Shown one piece after another: positions 9,444-17,589 of a stretch of 64,000 nt of DNA. The notes beneath the pieces were generated by a model. It was not told where the DNA came from. It ran no database searches and saw only the letters and a list, made by a program, of their open reading frames with translations. Both the position numbers and the translations under genes were made by a program. Position 1 is the first letter of the stretch. Each line of letters begins with the position of its first letter. The stretch is from Vagococcus fluvialis bH819 (GTDB lineage: Bacteria; Bacillota; Bacilli; Lactobacillales; Vagococcaceae), in the NCBI RefSeq assembly GCF_900163795.1, contig NZ_FWFD01000015.1, positions 496,001 through 560,000 of the forward strand, in the 5' to 3' direction.

Positions 9444-11224
9444 TGGAAGAATCAAAATCAGGATGGGCAAAATCTTTCACAATGAAAGAACAAATAGCGA
9501 TTATTAAACGATTGCTAACTTTTGCTAAGCCGTTCAAACGGGATTTTATAATAGCTTTAATTTTTGCTGTGTCTTTAGCAGTTGTTAACATCGTGTTGCC
9601 AAAAATTTTGCAAGTTTTTATGGATCAACATTTAACAACGGGGGACACAACTTTAAATATTATTTTATATTTTGCAGGTCTCTATGCTTTAGGTATAATA
9701 TTTAAGGCTATCGTTTGGTATGGTCAGTGGGTGTTATATTTTAAAGGTTCTCTAAAAACTTATCAGTCAATTCGTGTGGCTCTTTTTAAGAAATTACAAG
9801 GGCTTGGTATGCGTTATTTTGACCAAACACCAGCAGGATCAATCGTTTCAAGAGTAACCAATGATACGGAAACATTATTTGAATTTTGGTTAGTCTTTTT
9901 AATGGTATTATCAGCCTTCTTTGGAGTTGTTGCTTCATTTTCAGCTATGGCATTTATTAATGTAGAATTAACATTAATTTGCTTAATATTTTTCCCGATT
10001 TTAATTATCATCATTTGGTATTATCAAAAATTTAGCTCGAAAATTTATCGAGGTATGCGTGAAAAATTAAGTAATTTAAATACTAAACTGAATGAATCGA
10101 TTTCAGGTATGTCAGTAATTCAATATTTCAGACAAGAAAAACGCTTAGAAGAAGAATTTGAAGCAAGTAATGATGATTATCTGCAATCTAAATATATGAT
10201 GATTAAAACAAATTCTTTATTATTAGCACCGATTATTAATCTATTATTTGCTCTGGCGACTGCTTTAGTTCTTAGCTTTTTTGGATTTGATGCACTTAGT
10301 TCACCAGTTGAAGTTGGATTAATTTATGCTTTTATTTCATACATTCAACAATTTTTTAATCCTATGACTAACATGATGGATTTTTTAAGTACTTTTCAAG
10401 ATGGTGTAGTTGCGGGGAGCCGAATTATCACAATTTTAGATCATGAAGAGTTAGTACCTCAACAGAATTCAGGAGCTAATGCGAAAGTAACTGACGCAAA
10501 AATTGAATTCAGAAATGTCACGTTTTCTTATGATGGCAAACAAAATGTCTTAAACGATATTAGCTTTATTGCCAACCCAGGTGAAACTGTTGCTTTAGTT
10601 GGGCATACTGGAAGTGGAAAAAGTTCGATTATTAATATTTTGATGCGTTTTTATGAATTTTATGATGGTCAAATTTTAATAGATGATATTGATATCAAAA
10701 ACTATTCCATGGAAGAATTACGAGAAAAAATGGGCTTAGTACTTCAAGATGCTTTTATGTTTTATGGAGATATTGCAAGTAATATTCGCCTCTTGAATCA
10801 AAATATAACAGATGAGCAAATAATAAATGCGGCTAAATTTGTTCAAGCAGATAAGTTTATCAATACATTACCCAATACTTACCACGCCAAAGTATTGGAA
10901 GGCGGCTCTAGTTTTTCAAGTGGACAAAGACAATTAATTTCATTTGCAAGAACGATTGTTACAGATCCTAAAATATTGGTTCTAGACGAGGCGACAGCAA
11001 GTATTGATACAGAAACAGAAACCTTAATCCAGCAAGGTCTAGAAAAGATGAGAGCTGGACGAACAACTATCGCTATAGCCCACAGATTATCAACAATCAA
11101 AGATGCTAATTTAATATTAGTTCTTGAAAAAGGTCATATTGTGGAACGAGGAAGTCATGAAGAATTAATTACTCATGAAGGGCTGTATTACGATATGTAT
11201 CGATTACAAAATAATCAGGTTTAA
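9443..11224 (+). CDS. Heterodimeric ABC exporter, subunit with catalytic Glu
   Basis: Partner of the preceding half-transporter (BmrD/LmrD/YheH type), 593 residues. Six membrane helices (about 35-320) precede the ATPase domain with Walker A GHTGSGKS, Q-loop LQDAF, Walker B LVLDEATASID with the catalytic Glu, and H-loop AHRLST. The signature is altered to FSSGQRQL rather than LSGGQ. Paired with subunit one, this gives one canonical ATP site (this Walker A/B with the partner LSGGQ) and one degenerate site, as known for LmrCD, BmrCD and TM287/288. A long N-terminal segment of about 30 residues precedes helix one. A terminator follows the stop. Confidence 0.92.
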   Translation: MEESKSGWAKSFTMKEQIAIIKRLLTFAKPFKRDFIIALIFAVSLAVVNIVLPKILQVFMDQHLTTGDTTLNIILYFAGLYALGIIFKAIVWYGQWVLYFKGSLKTYQSIRVALFKKLQGLGMRYFDQTPAGSIVSRVTNDTETLFEFWLVFLMVLSAFFGVVASFSAMAFINVELTLICLIFFPILIIIIWYYQKFSSKIYRGMREKLSNLNTKLNESISGMSVIQYFRQEKRLEEEFEASNDDYLQSKYMMIKTNSLLLAPIINLLFALATALVLSFFGFDALSSPVEVGLIYAFISYIQQFFNPMTNMMDFLSTFQDGVVAGSRIITILDHEELVPQQNSGANAKVTDAKIEFRNVTFSYDGKQNVLNDISFIANPGETVALVGHTGSGKSSIINILMRFYEFYDGQILIDDIDIKNYSMEELREKMGLVLQDAFMFYGDIASNIRLLNQNITDEQIINAAKFVQADKFINTLPNTYHAKVLEGGSSFSSGQRQLISFARTIVTDPKILVLDEATASIDTETETLIQQGLEKMRAGRTTIAIAHRLSTIKDANLILVLEKGHIVERGSHEELITHEGLYYDMYRLQNNQV

Positions 11225-11232
11225 TTATAAAA

Positions 11233-11274
11233 AGAAAGTAAGTCATGAGGCTATGATTTACTTTCTTTTTTTTT
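11233..11274 (+). terminator. Terminator after the ABC exporter operon
   Basis: GAAAGTAAGTCAT pairs with ATGATTTACTTTC around GAGGCT, followed by a long T-run. Confidence 0.85.
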
Positions 11275-11376
11275 ATGTGCTAAACTGACATCAGAATAAG
11301 TTGAAATAATTAAATCTAGCTTATTATCATTTTTAAAGTATAATAACAGTAATATGCTCAAAAAAGGGTGGGGAAA

Positions 11377-12339
11377 ATGACAACTTTATCAGATGTTGCC
11401 AAAAAGGCTAATGTATCAAAAATGACTGTTTCTAGGGTAATTAATCATCCGGAAAAAGTAACAGATGAATTAAAAGAATTAGTATTTAAAGCGATGAAGG
11501 ATTTAGATTATAAACCTAATGTAGCAGCAAAAGCTTTAGCGAATAATCGAACACAAGTTATCAAATTTTTTATTTTAGAAGAAATCGATACAACTGAGCC
11601 TTATTACATGAATTTGTTGATGGGGATTTCTAAAGAACTTGATAAACATCAATATTCTTTACAACTTGTCACTGAAAATAGCTTTGATTTAGGTCAAAGC
11701 GACGGTTATATTATTACGGGAATGAGAGATGAAGATTATCCTTGGATTGAAAGACTAGAAAAACCTTTTGTCTTATTTGGTGAAAATCGCTACGGGTATG
11801 ATTTTGTTGATACTGATAATGCTAAAGGAACAGAACTTTCAACTGAACATGCCATTGCTCAAGGATATGAAAAAATTGTCTATGTAGGCATTGATGTGAA
11901 GGAGCCTTTTGAATTTTCAAGAGAGTCTGGTTACATTAACACGATGCAAAGATATCAAAAAGTTCCTGAAATTGTAAGATTTAATAATCGATCACATTTT
12001 TCATATCAATTTATTTCAGATAAATTTTTAAGATATCCTAAAAAAACGGCTTTTGTCTGTAGCAGTGATCGATTAGCGATTGGAATCGAACGAGGGCTTC
12101 AAGCAAGTAAAGCAAAAATTCCAGAAGATTATGGTGTGATTGGCTTTGACGGTGTATTTTTAGATCAAATTGCCTTTCCAAAATTAACAACAGTTAAACA
12201 ATCCGTTTTTGAAATGGGAGCTGCCTGTGCAGATATGTTATTAAATAAAATTAAACAAAAAGGAGCGCCTCAAGGTAATCAATTGTTTGAAGCTTCCTTA
12301 GTTGTTCGTGGAAGTACTAAAAAAAAGATAGCTGACTAA
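11377..12339 (+). CDS. malR: Maltose/maltodextrin operon repressor (LacI family)
   Basis: DNA-binding repressor that likely releases the maltodextrin genes when maltose or maltodextrin is present. The 320-residue protein has an N-terminal LacI helix-turn-helix (TLSDVAKKANVSKMTVSRVI) and hinge (NVAAKALANNRT), then a periplasmic-binding-like domain with SDGYIITGM, DTDNAKGTELSTEHAI and AFVCSSDRLAIG. I start at ATG 11377 after AAAGGGTGGGG; a GTG nine bases earlier overlaps that site. The downstream genes encode maltodextrin hydrolases and the MalXCD transporter, which supports the name. A terminator separates it from the operon. The palindromes at 12634 and 16175 are its probable targets, though CcpA could share them. 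Confidence 0.9.
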   Translation: MTTLSDVAKKANVSKMTVSRVINHPEKVTDELKELVFKAMKDLDYKPNVAAKALANNRTQVIKFFILEEIDTTEPYYMNLLMGISKELDKHQYSLQLVTENSFDLGQSDGYIITGMRDEDYPWIERLEKPFVLFGENRYGYDFVDTDNAKGTELSTEHAIAQGYEKIVYVGIDVKEPFEFSRESGYINTMQRYQKVPEIVRFNNRSHFSYQFISDKFLRYPKKTAFVCSSDRLAIGIERGLQASKAKIPEDYGVIGFDGVFLDQIAFPKLTTVKQSVFEMGAACADMLLNKIKQKGAPQGNQLFEASLVVRGSTKKKIAD

Positions 12340-12342
12340 GTT

Positions 12343-12385
12343 AAAAGCCATTCAAGATGAAAGTTATCTTGAACGGCTTTTTTTA
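12343..12385 (+). terminator. Terminator after malR
   Basis: AAAGCCATTCAAGAT pairs with ATCTTGAACGGCTTT with one mismatch, followed by T residues. Confidence 0.85.
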
Positions 12386-12409
12386 ATTACTCGGACTTTT
12401 TTTAGCTAA

Positions 12410-12571
12410 ATCTCGTTGTATTTTAATATAATCAATACAGAGGATGTTGCGCTGAGTCCTATTTTTCAAAAATCAGAAGCAAAGGCAAAGCTAAAAAATC
12501 CAAAATTGAAAGGCATCGTTAGCCACTCAACAGGGGTGCAATTTGATTATAAAGAAGCTTACATCGAATAA
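12410..12571 (+). pseudogene. Decayed ORF, C-terminal remnant of unknown gene
   Basis: An open frame of 53 codons runs from just after a stop at 12407-12409 to TAA at 12569-12571. It has no ATG, GTG or TTG with a credible ribosome site. Its sequence is protein-like (EDVALSPIFQKSEAKAK, then KLKGIVSHSTGVQFDYK), and a terminator-like hairpin follows at 12590. I read it as the 3' end of a gene whose 5' part has been deleted between malR and the alpha-glucosidase gene. I could not identify the family. It could instead be chance coding in a 380-base spacer. Confidence 0.4.
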
Positions 12572-12589
12572 AATATAGAATAAGAAAGT

Positions 12590-12637
12590 ACAAAAAGAGG
12601 GTGATACCGTATTTAAGTGGAATTGCTCTCTTTTTGT
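12590..12637 (+). terminator. Terminator-like hairpin before the maltodextrin operon
   Basis: ACAAAAAGAG and CTCTTTTTGT form a perfect 10-bp stem with a 28-base loop. The T-rich right arm runs into the palindrome at 12634. It probably ended the decayed gene upstream. Confidence 0.55.
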
Positions 12638-12649
12638 TAACGTTAACAA
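12634..12649. promoter_or_regulatory. Perfect 16-bp LacI-type operator (MalR or CcpA/cre)
   Basis: TTGTTAACGTTAACAA is a perfect palindrome centred on CG. It fits 14 of 15 positions of the cre consensus WTGNAANCGNWNNCW. Its CG centre lies 19 bases before the start of the -35 box at 12661, the same spacing as the operator before malX. Confidence 0.75.
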
Positions 12650-12660
12650 GCATTTATTAG

Positions 12661-12689
12661 TTGAGTTATTTTGTAACATTTCATAGACT
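12661..12689 (+). promoter_or_regulatory. Candidate promoter of the maltodextrin hydrolase genes
   Basis: TTGAGT (12661-12666), a 17-base spacer and TAGACT (12684-12689). The start codon at 12720 and the strong site AAAGGAGGGG follow at a suitable distance. Confidence 0.5.
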
Positions 12690-12719
12690 ATGAATGAGCT
12701 TACAAAGGAGGGGAAAAGT

Positions 12720-14384
12720 ATGACTGAAAATTGGTGGGAAAAAGCAATCGTCTACCAAATTTATCCTAAGAGTTTTAAAGATACGAATAATGATGGTATC
12801 GGAGACTTACAAGGGATTATAAAATCGTTAGATTATATTAAAGAACTAGGGGTTAATACTCTGTGGTTAAATCCTATTTTTATTTCACCACAAGTTGATA
12901 ACGGTTACGATATTTCGAACTATTATGCGATTGATGAAATATTTGGAGATATAAGAGATGTGGAAGAATTGATTAACGAGGCTCATAAGCGTGATTTGAA
13001 AATTATTTTTGATTTAGTTTTAAATCATACGTCAAGTCAACATCCGTGGTTCCAAGAGGCTTTAAAGGGACCGGACAATTTGTACCGAGACTATTACCTT
13101 TGGGCAGATGAACAATTAGATGGCTCCTTACCTAATAATTGGGAATCATTCTTTGGTGGTTCGGTTTGGGAAAAAGACTATAAGAGTGATCAGTATTATT
13201 TCCATTTATTTGATAAAGAAATGCCTGATTTGAACTGGGAAAATCCAGAAGTGATGAAATCAATGATTGATATCGCTAAATTTTGGTTAGACAAAGGAAT
13301 TGATGGATTTAGATTGGATGCGTTTATTCATATGATCAAATCTAAATTTTCGTTCCAAGTTGCAAACGTCTCCAAAGGTGAAATAGCCATAGCAGAAGAA
13401 TATTATGCGAATCTACCAGAAGTAAAACATTACTTATCAGAATTCATCTCAGCCATCAAACACATTAAACCAGATTGCTTTATTTTAGGTGAAGCAGCTT
13501 CTGCAACACCTGAGTTGGCAGATAGTTATATTAGGGAAGATTTGTGTGGCGCAGTGATTTCATTTGATCATTTTGATGAGAAAATAATTGGTGATGATGA
13601 GAGAATACCAGAAGGTTTAGAAGAAAGAGCCATTGATTCTAAAAAAATGAAAGCAAACTTATCAGCTTGGCAAGAAGCATTAACGCCTAATAAGTACCCA
13701 ACACTTTATTGGAATAATCATGATATGCCAAGAGCAGTATCCAGATTTGGTGACGATGAACTTTACCGAGATAAGAGTGCGAAAGCTTTGGCAACCGGAA
13801 TGTACTTGTTAAAAGGGATTCCAGTGATTCTTTACGGAGAAGAAATTGGCATGAAAAATTTAGCAGTTGATAGTGTGGACACTTTCCAAAGTCCAAAGGC
13901 TGTTAGACAACATATCCAGTTACTTGAATCAGGCTTTTCAAAGGCAGAGTCTTTAGGGATTATTGCTTCAGTTAATAAAGAAGCAAGTCGTGGTGTGATG
14001 CAGTGGAACAAGAGTGATTTTGCTGGCTTTTCAACTAAAGCAAGTTGGATTGGTGAAAATGTGGAAGAAAAGTACAATGTTGAATCTGAATTAAAAGATG
14101 AAACAAGTATTTTAAGATTCTATCAAAAACTACTTAAATTAAAACAAGAAGATATCTTCTCTTTAGGAGATGTTGAATTTTTAGAAAGTTCAGATCAATT
14201 ATTAGCATACAAAAGAACTTATGAAGATCAATCTGCAGTAGTATTAGTTAATTTAACTAATGAAAAAGTTGAGACACCTGAATGGTTGGCTCAATACAAA
14301 GATTGGCAAGAAGTTCTTAGTTCAGAAGTCGAAATGGATGAAAAAGAACTCTTACCATATACATATATCGTATATAAAAATTAG
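12720..14384 (+). CDS. malL: GH13_31 alpha-glucosidase (maltodextrin hydrolase)
   Basis: Cytoplasmic enzyme releasing glucose from the non-reducing end of imported malto-oligosaccharides. The 554-residue protein has the GH13 regions DLVLNHTSSQHPW, GFRLDAFIH with nucleophile Asp200, LGEAAS with acid/base Glu258, and NNHDMPR with Asp335. The residue after the nucleophile is Ala. In this subfamily Val there marks alpha-1,6 enzymes and Ala or Thr marks alpha-1,4 enzymes, so maltose-type linkages are the likelier substrate than isomaltose. The start is ATG 12720 after AAAGGAGGGG; an in-frame ATG at 12690 has no ribosome site. The gene is followed by the neopullulanase gene 20 bases on and is probably controlled by the palindrome at 12634. 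The symbol is by family and context. Confidence 0.9.
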   Translation: MTENWWEKAIVYQIYPKSFKDTNNDGIGDLQGIIKSLDYIKELGVNTLWLNPIFISPQVDNGYDISNYYAIDEIFGDIRDVEELINEAHKRDLKIIFDLVLNHTSSQHPWFQEALKGPDNLYRDYYLWADEQLDGSLPNNWESFFGGSVWEKDYKSDQYYFHLFDKEMPDLNWENPEVMKSMIDIAKFWLDKGIDGFRLDAFIHMIKSKFSFQVANVSKGEIAIAEEYYANLPEVKHYLSEFISAIKHIKPDCFILGEAASATPELADSYIREDLCGAVISFDHFDEKIIGDDERIPEGLEERAIDSKKMKANLSAWQEALTPNKYPTLYWNNHDMPRAVSRFGDDELYRDKSAKALATGMYLLKGIPVILYGEEIGMKNLAVDSVDTFQSPKAVRQHIQLLESGFSKAESLGIIASVNKEASRGVMQWNKSDFAGFSTKASWIGENVEEKYNVESELKDETSILRFYQKLLKLKQEDIFSLGDVEFLESSDQLLAYKRTYEDQSAVVLVNLTNEKVETPEWLAQYKDWQEVLSSEVEMDEKELLPYTYIVYKN

Positions 14385-14404
14385 AAAATGGGGAATTTTA
14401 AGAC

Positions 14405-16165
14405 ATGGAAAGAGCAGCATTATTACATAGACCAGATAGCGAATACGCTTATTTATTTGAAAAAGACGTGATGCACATCCGTTTAAGAACAAAAAGAAGT
14501 GACGTGAAAGAAGTAAAGATTATTAAGGGAGATCCTTACTTAATTAATGAAGACAAATGGTACAAAGAATCAGAAAAGATGACTTTAGTGGCAACAACTG
14601 AAGATTACGATTATTATCAAATCGCAGTGGGCGCTGAATTTAGACGTATCCAATATGCGTTTGATATTGTAGGAGCAGATGGAGAAGAAGTTTTTTACGG
14701 AGATCGCGGAATTTTTGATTTATCAGAATCAGTGATTGAAAAAGCTGAAAATTACTTCAGAATGCCATTTTTCCAAGAAGTTGATCGTTTCAAAGCGCCT
14801 GAATGGGTAAAAGAAACAGTTTGGTATCAAATTTTCCCAGAGCGCTTTGCTAATGGAGACACATCAAATGACCCAGAAGGAACATTACCATGGGGCAGTC
14901 AATTACCAGGTCGTGAAGACTTCTTTGGTGGAGATCTTCAAGGTGTGATTGATCATTTAGATTATTTAGTTGATTTAGGGATAAACGGATTATACTTCTG
15001 TCCAATCTTTAAAGCGTCATCTAACCATAAATATGATACAATCGATTACTTTGATATTGATCCAGACTTTGGAGACAAAGAAACATTCAAAAAATTAGTA
15101 GAAGAAGCCCATAAACGTGGGATTAAAATCATGTTGGATGCGGTCTTTAACCATACAGGATACTATGCACCACAATTCCAAGATGTTGTGAAGAATGGTG
15201 AGAACTCTCAATACGCTGACTGGTTCCATATTAATAGCTTCCCAGTAGAAATTGGGACAAATGGTAACTTTGAAGGAGCCAAAACATTATCATACGATAC
15301 ATTTGCCTTTACACCAATGATGCCAAAATTAAATACAGCTAATAAAGAAGTTCAAGATTACTTATTAGATATTGCCACTTACTGGGTGAGAGAATTTAAT
15401 ATTGATGCATGGCGTTTAGATGTGGCTAATGAAGTCGATCATCATTTCTGGAAAAAATTCTACGACGCAACAACTGCGTTAGATAAAGATTTCTATATTT
15501 TAGGAGAAATCTGGCATTCTTCTCAAAGTTGGTTACAAGGAGATGAGTTCCACGGTGTTATGAATTATGCTTTTACAGAAACAGCGACAAACTTCTTCGT
15601 TAAAGATGCGATTTCAGCAACTAAAATGGCCAGTGGTTTGTATGAACAATTAATGTTGTACCGTGATCAAACCAATCAAGTGATGTTTAACTGTTTAGAT
15701 TCTCATGATACAGCAAGATTACTACATATTTCTGGTGAAAATAAAGATATTGCTAAGATGGCGTTAATGTTTACTTTCTTACAACAAGGATCTCCTTGTA
15801 TCTATTATGGAACAGAAATTGGTATGACGGGAGCTAATGATCCAGATTGCCGTAGATGTATGGTTTGGGAAGAAGAAAATCAAGATTTAACCTTCTTAGC
15901 ATTCACTAAGCAACTGGTTGCATTAAGGAAAGAAAATCAAGCCATTCTTTCATACGGTAATTTAACGTTTGAAACATTAAATAATGAAGATAAATATGTA
16001 GAATTTACTCGTCAAACAACAGATGGAAAAATTAAAGGCTTCTTTAATAAAGGAAATCAAGACCAATTAGTGTCAAGTGATGTCGAGATATTAATGAGTC
16101 AAAATGTTGAAAAAACAGAAGCAGGTTATGTTATCTCTGAAAATGGTTTCATCGTTTCTAAATAA
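14405..16165 (+). CDS. Neopullulanase / cyclomaltodextrinase-type amylase (GH13_20)
   Basis: Intracellular endo-acting amylase that opens cyclodextrins, maltodextrins or pullulan. The 586-residue protein has an N-terminal CBM34-like beta domain (residues 1-125) that is the hallmark of this subfamily, then the catalytic barrel beginning at VWYQIFPERFANGD. Catalytic residues are Asp339 (WRLDVANE), Glu368 (LGEIWH) and Asp435 (LDSHDTAR); the subfamily motifs FNHTG and MPKLNT are present. The ATG at 14405 follows GGGGA and lies 20 bases after the alpha-glucosidase stop, so the two form an operon. A new promoter and operator lie between it and malX. Often named malN or nplT; the exact substrate is not visible. 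Confidence 0.92.
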   Translation: MERAALLHRPDSEYAYLFEKDVMHIRLRTKRSDVKEVKIIKGDPYLINEDKWYKESEKMTLVATTEDYDYYQIAVGAEFRRIQYAFDIVGADGEEVFYGDRGIFDLSESVIEKAENYFRMPFFQEVDRFKAPEWVKETVWYQIFPERFANGDTSNDPEGTLPWGSQLPGREDFFGGDLQGVIDHLDYLVDLGINGLYFCPIFKASSNHKYDTIDYFDIDPDFGDKETFKKLVEEAHKRGIKIMLDAVFNHTGYYAPQFQDVVKNGENSQYADWFHINSFPVEIGTNGNFEGAKTLSYDTFAFTPMMPKLNTANKEVQDYLLDIATYWVREFNIDAWRLDVANEVDHHFWKKFYDATTALDKDFYILGEIWHSSQSWLQGDEFHGVMNYAFTETATNFFVKDAISATKMASGLYEQLMLYRDQTNQVMFNCLDSHDTARLLHISGENKDIAKMALMFTFLQQGSPCIYYGTEIGMTGANDPDCRRCMVWEEENQDLTFLAFTKQLVALRKENQAILSYGNLTFETLNNEDKYVEFTRQTTDGKIKGFFNKGNQDQLVSSDVEILMSQNVEKTEAGYVISENGFIVSK

Positions 16166-16174
16166 TTGAAAAGG

Positions 16175-16188
16175 TGTTAACGGTAACA
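16175..16188. promoter_or_regulatory. LacI-type operator upstream of malX (MalR or CcpA/cre)
   Basis: TGTTAACGGTAACA is a near-palindrome centred on CG that fits the cre consensus at most positions and resembles the palindrome at 12634. Its CG lies 19 bases before the -35 box at 16201, the same distance as at the other promoter. A second, weaker CG-centred site (TAAAAACGGTTGCA, about 16192-16205) overlaps the -35 box. Confidence 0.7.
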
Positions 16189-16200
16189 TTGTAAAAACGG

Positions 16201-16229
16201 TTGCATTGAAAGCCGTAACAGCATAATCT
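16201..16229 (+). promoter_or_regulatory. Candidate malX promoter
   Basis: TTGCAT (16201-16206), a 17-base spacer and TAATCT (16224-16229). The leader to the ATG at 16265 is about 30 bases and contains AGGAGG. Confidence 0.6.
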
Positions 16230-16264
16230 AAGGGTGTAAAGAAAATACATAGGAGGCTTTCTCA

Positions 16265-17524
16265 ATGAAAAAAGGATGGAAACGCTTTGGTCTAGGTTTA
16301 GTTGCAGCATCAGCAGTATTAGCATTAACTGCATGTGGTGGAGGCAAAGATAAAAAAGACGAAGGTAAAAAAGATGATACATTAGAAGTATCAGTAGCAA
16401 AAGGCTATGTTAAATATGTAAACGAAATCAAAGGTGACTTTGAAAAGGAAAATGGTATTAAAGTAAAAGTTATCGAAAAAGATATGTTCGAACAATTAGA
16501 TGCGTTATCTCTTGATGGACCTGCTGGCAAAGCACCTGACGTAATGATGTCAGCATTTGACCGCTTAGGACCTTTAGGGTTACAAGGACATTTAGCAGAA
16601 GTTAAATTAAGTGATGACTCTCATTATAATGATACAGATAAAAAACAAGTAACAGTTCAAGACAAACAATATGGTTCACCGGCTGTTATTGAAACATTAA
16701 TTATGTACTATAATAAAGATTTGATTAAAGAAGCACCAAAAACATTTAAAGATATTGAAGAATTAGCAAAAGATGAAAAATATGCCTTCAAAGATGAAGA
16801 AGGAAAAAATACAGCTTTCTTAGCTAAATGGACTGACTTCTACTTTGCATACGGATTAATTTCTGGTTATGGTGGTTATACATTTGGTAAAGATGGTACT
16901 GACCCTAAAGATGTTGGTTTAAACAACAAAGGTGCGGTTGAAGGTATCCAATATGCAACTGATTGGTTCCAAAAAACTTGGCCAAAAGGTATGATGGATG
17001 TTAAAGCGGCTGGTGATTTTGTGACTAACCAATTTACTGGTGGACATGCTGCAGCAATCATTGATGGACCTTGGGCAGCTGCTAACTATAAAGATGCTGG
17101 ACTTAACTTTGGTGCTGCTAAAATCCCTACATTAAACAATGGTAAAGAATACGAAGCGTTTGGCGGCGGTAAAGCATGGGTAGTAAGTAACTATTCTAAA
17201 AACAAAGAAATGTCACAAAAATGGTTAGACTACGTAACAAACGATAAAAACCAAGAAGCATTCTACAAAGCGACACAAGAAGTTCCAGCTAACAATAATG
17301 CTCGTGAAGCTGCAACTAAAGAAAATAACGAATTAACTACTGCTGTTATCGAACAATACAAAAACTCTAAACCTATGCCAAATATTCCAGAAATGGCTGA
17401 AATTTTTGCTGGTGGAGAAAACTTAATGTTTGATGCTGCATCTGGTAAGAAAACTCCTAAAGAAGCTGCTGACGCTGCAGTGAAAGTCATTACAGAAAAT
17501 ATCGAACAAAAATACGGCGAATAA
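16265..17524 (+). CDS. malX: Maltose/maltodextrin-binding lipoprotein
   Basis: Extracellular solute receptor of the maltodextrin ABC importer. The 419-residue protein has a lipoprotein signal (residues 1-24) with lipobox LTAC, a Lys/Asp-rich linker, and an SBP_bac_1 fold with MalE-like features: FEKENGIKVKVIEKD, PDVMMSAFDRLG, GGHAAAIIDGPWAAANYK and the late segment AFGGGKAWVVSNYSKNKE. It is transcribed with malC, malD and malA from a promoter carrying the operator at 16175. A strong hairpin just after its stop probably stabilises or raises its message relative to the permease genes. Codons are those of a highly expressed gene. Confidence 0.95.
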   Translation: MKKGWKRFGLGLVAASAVLALTACGGGKDKKDEGKKDDTLEVSVAKGYVKYVNEIKGDFEKENGIKVKVIEKDMFEQLDALSLDGPAGKAPDVMMSAFDRLGPLGLQGHLAEVKLSDDSHYNDTDKKQVTVQDKQYGSPAVIETLIMYYNKDLIKEAPKTFKDIEELAKDEKYAFKDEEGKNTAFLAKWTDFYFAYGLISGYGGYTFGKDGTDPKDVGLNNKGAVEGIQYATDWFQKTWPKGMMDVKAAGDFVTNQFTGGHAAAIIDGPWAAANYKDAGLNFGAAKIPTLNNGKEYEAFGGGKAWVVSNYSKNKEMSQKWLDYVTNDKNQEAFYKATQEVPANNNAREAATKENNELTTAVIEQYKNSKPMPNIPEMAEIFAGGENLMFDAASGKKTPKEAADAAVKVITENIEQKYGE

Positions 17525-17530
17525 GGAGTT

Positions 17531-17570
17531 AAATCGGCAGAGCATATAAAAAACTCTGCCGATTTCTTTT
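17531..17570 (+). terminator. Intercistronic hairpin between malX and malC
   Basis: AAATCGGCAGAG and CTCTGCCGATTT form a perfect 12-bp stem with an 11-base loop. The following TCTTTT is a weak T-run. It is likely a partial terminator or an RNA-stabilising structure that gives more binding protein than permease. Confidence 0.8.
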
Positions 17571-17589
17571 ATAGATAAGGAGAAAGACA

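Noticed and set aside
12410-12571. The ORF between malR and malL as a functional small gene
   Set aside because: There is no start codon with a ribosome site, and the frame is bounded upstream by a stop directly after the malR terminator. A remnant is more likely.
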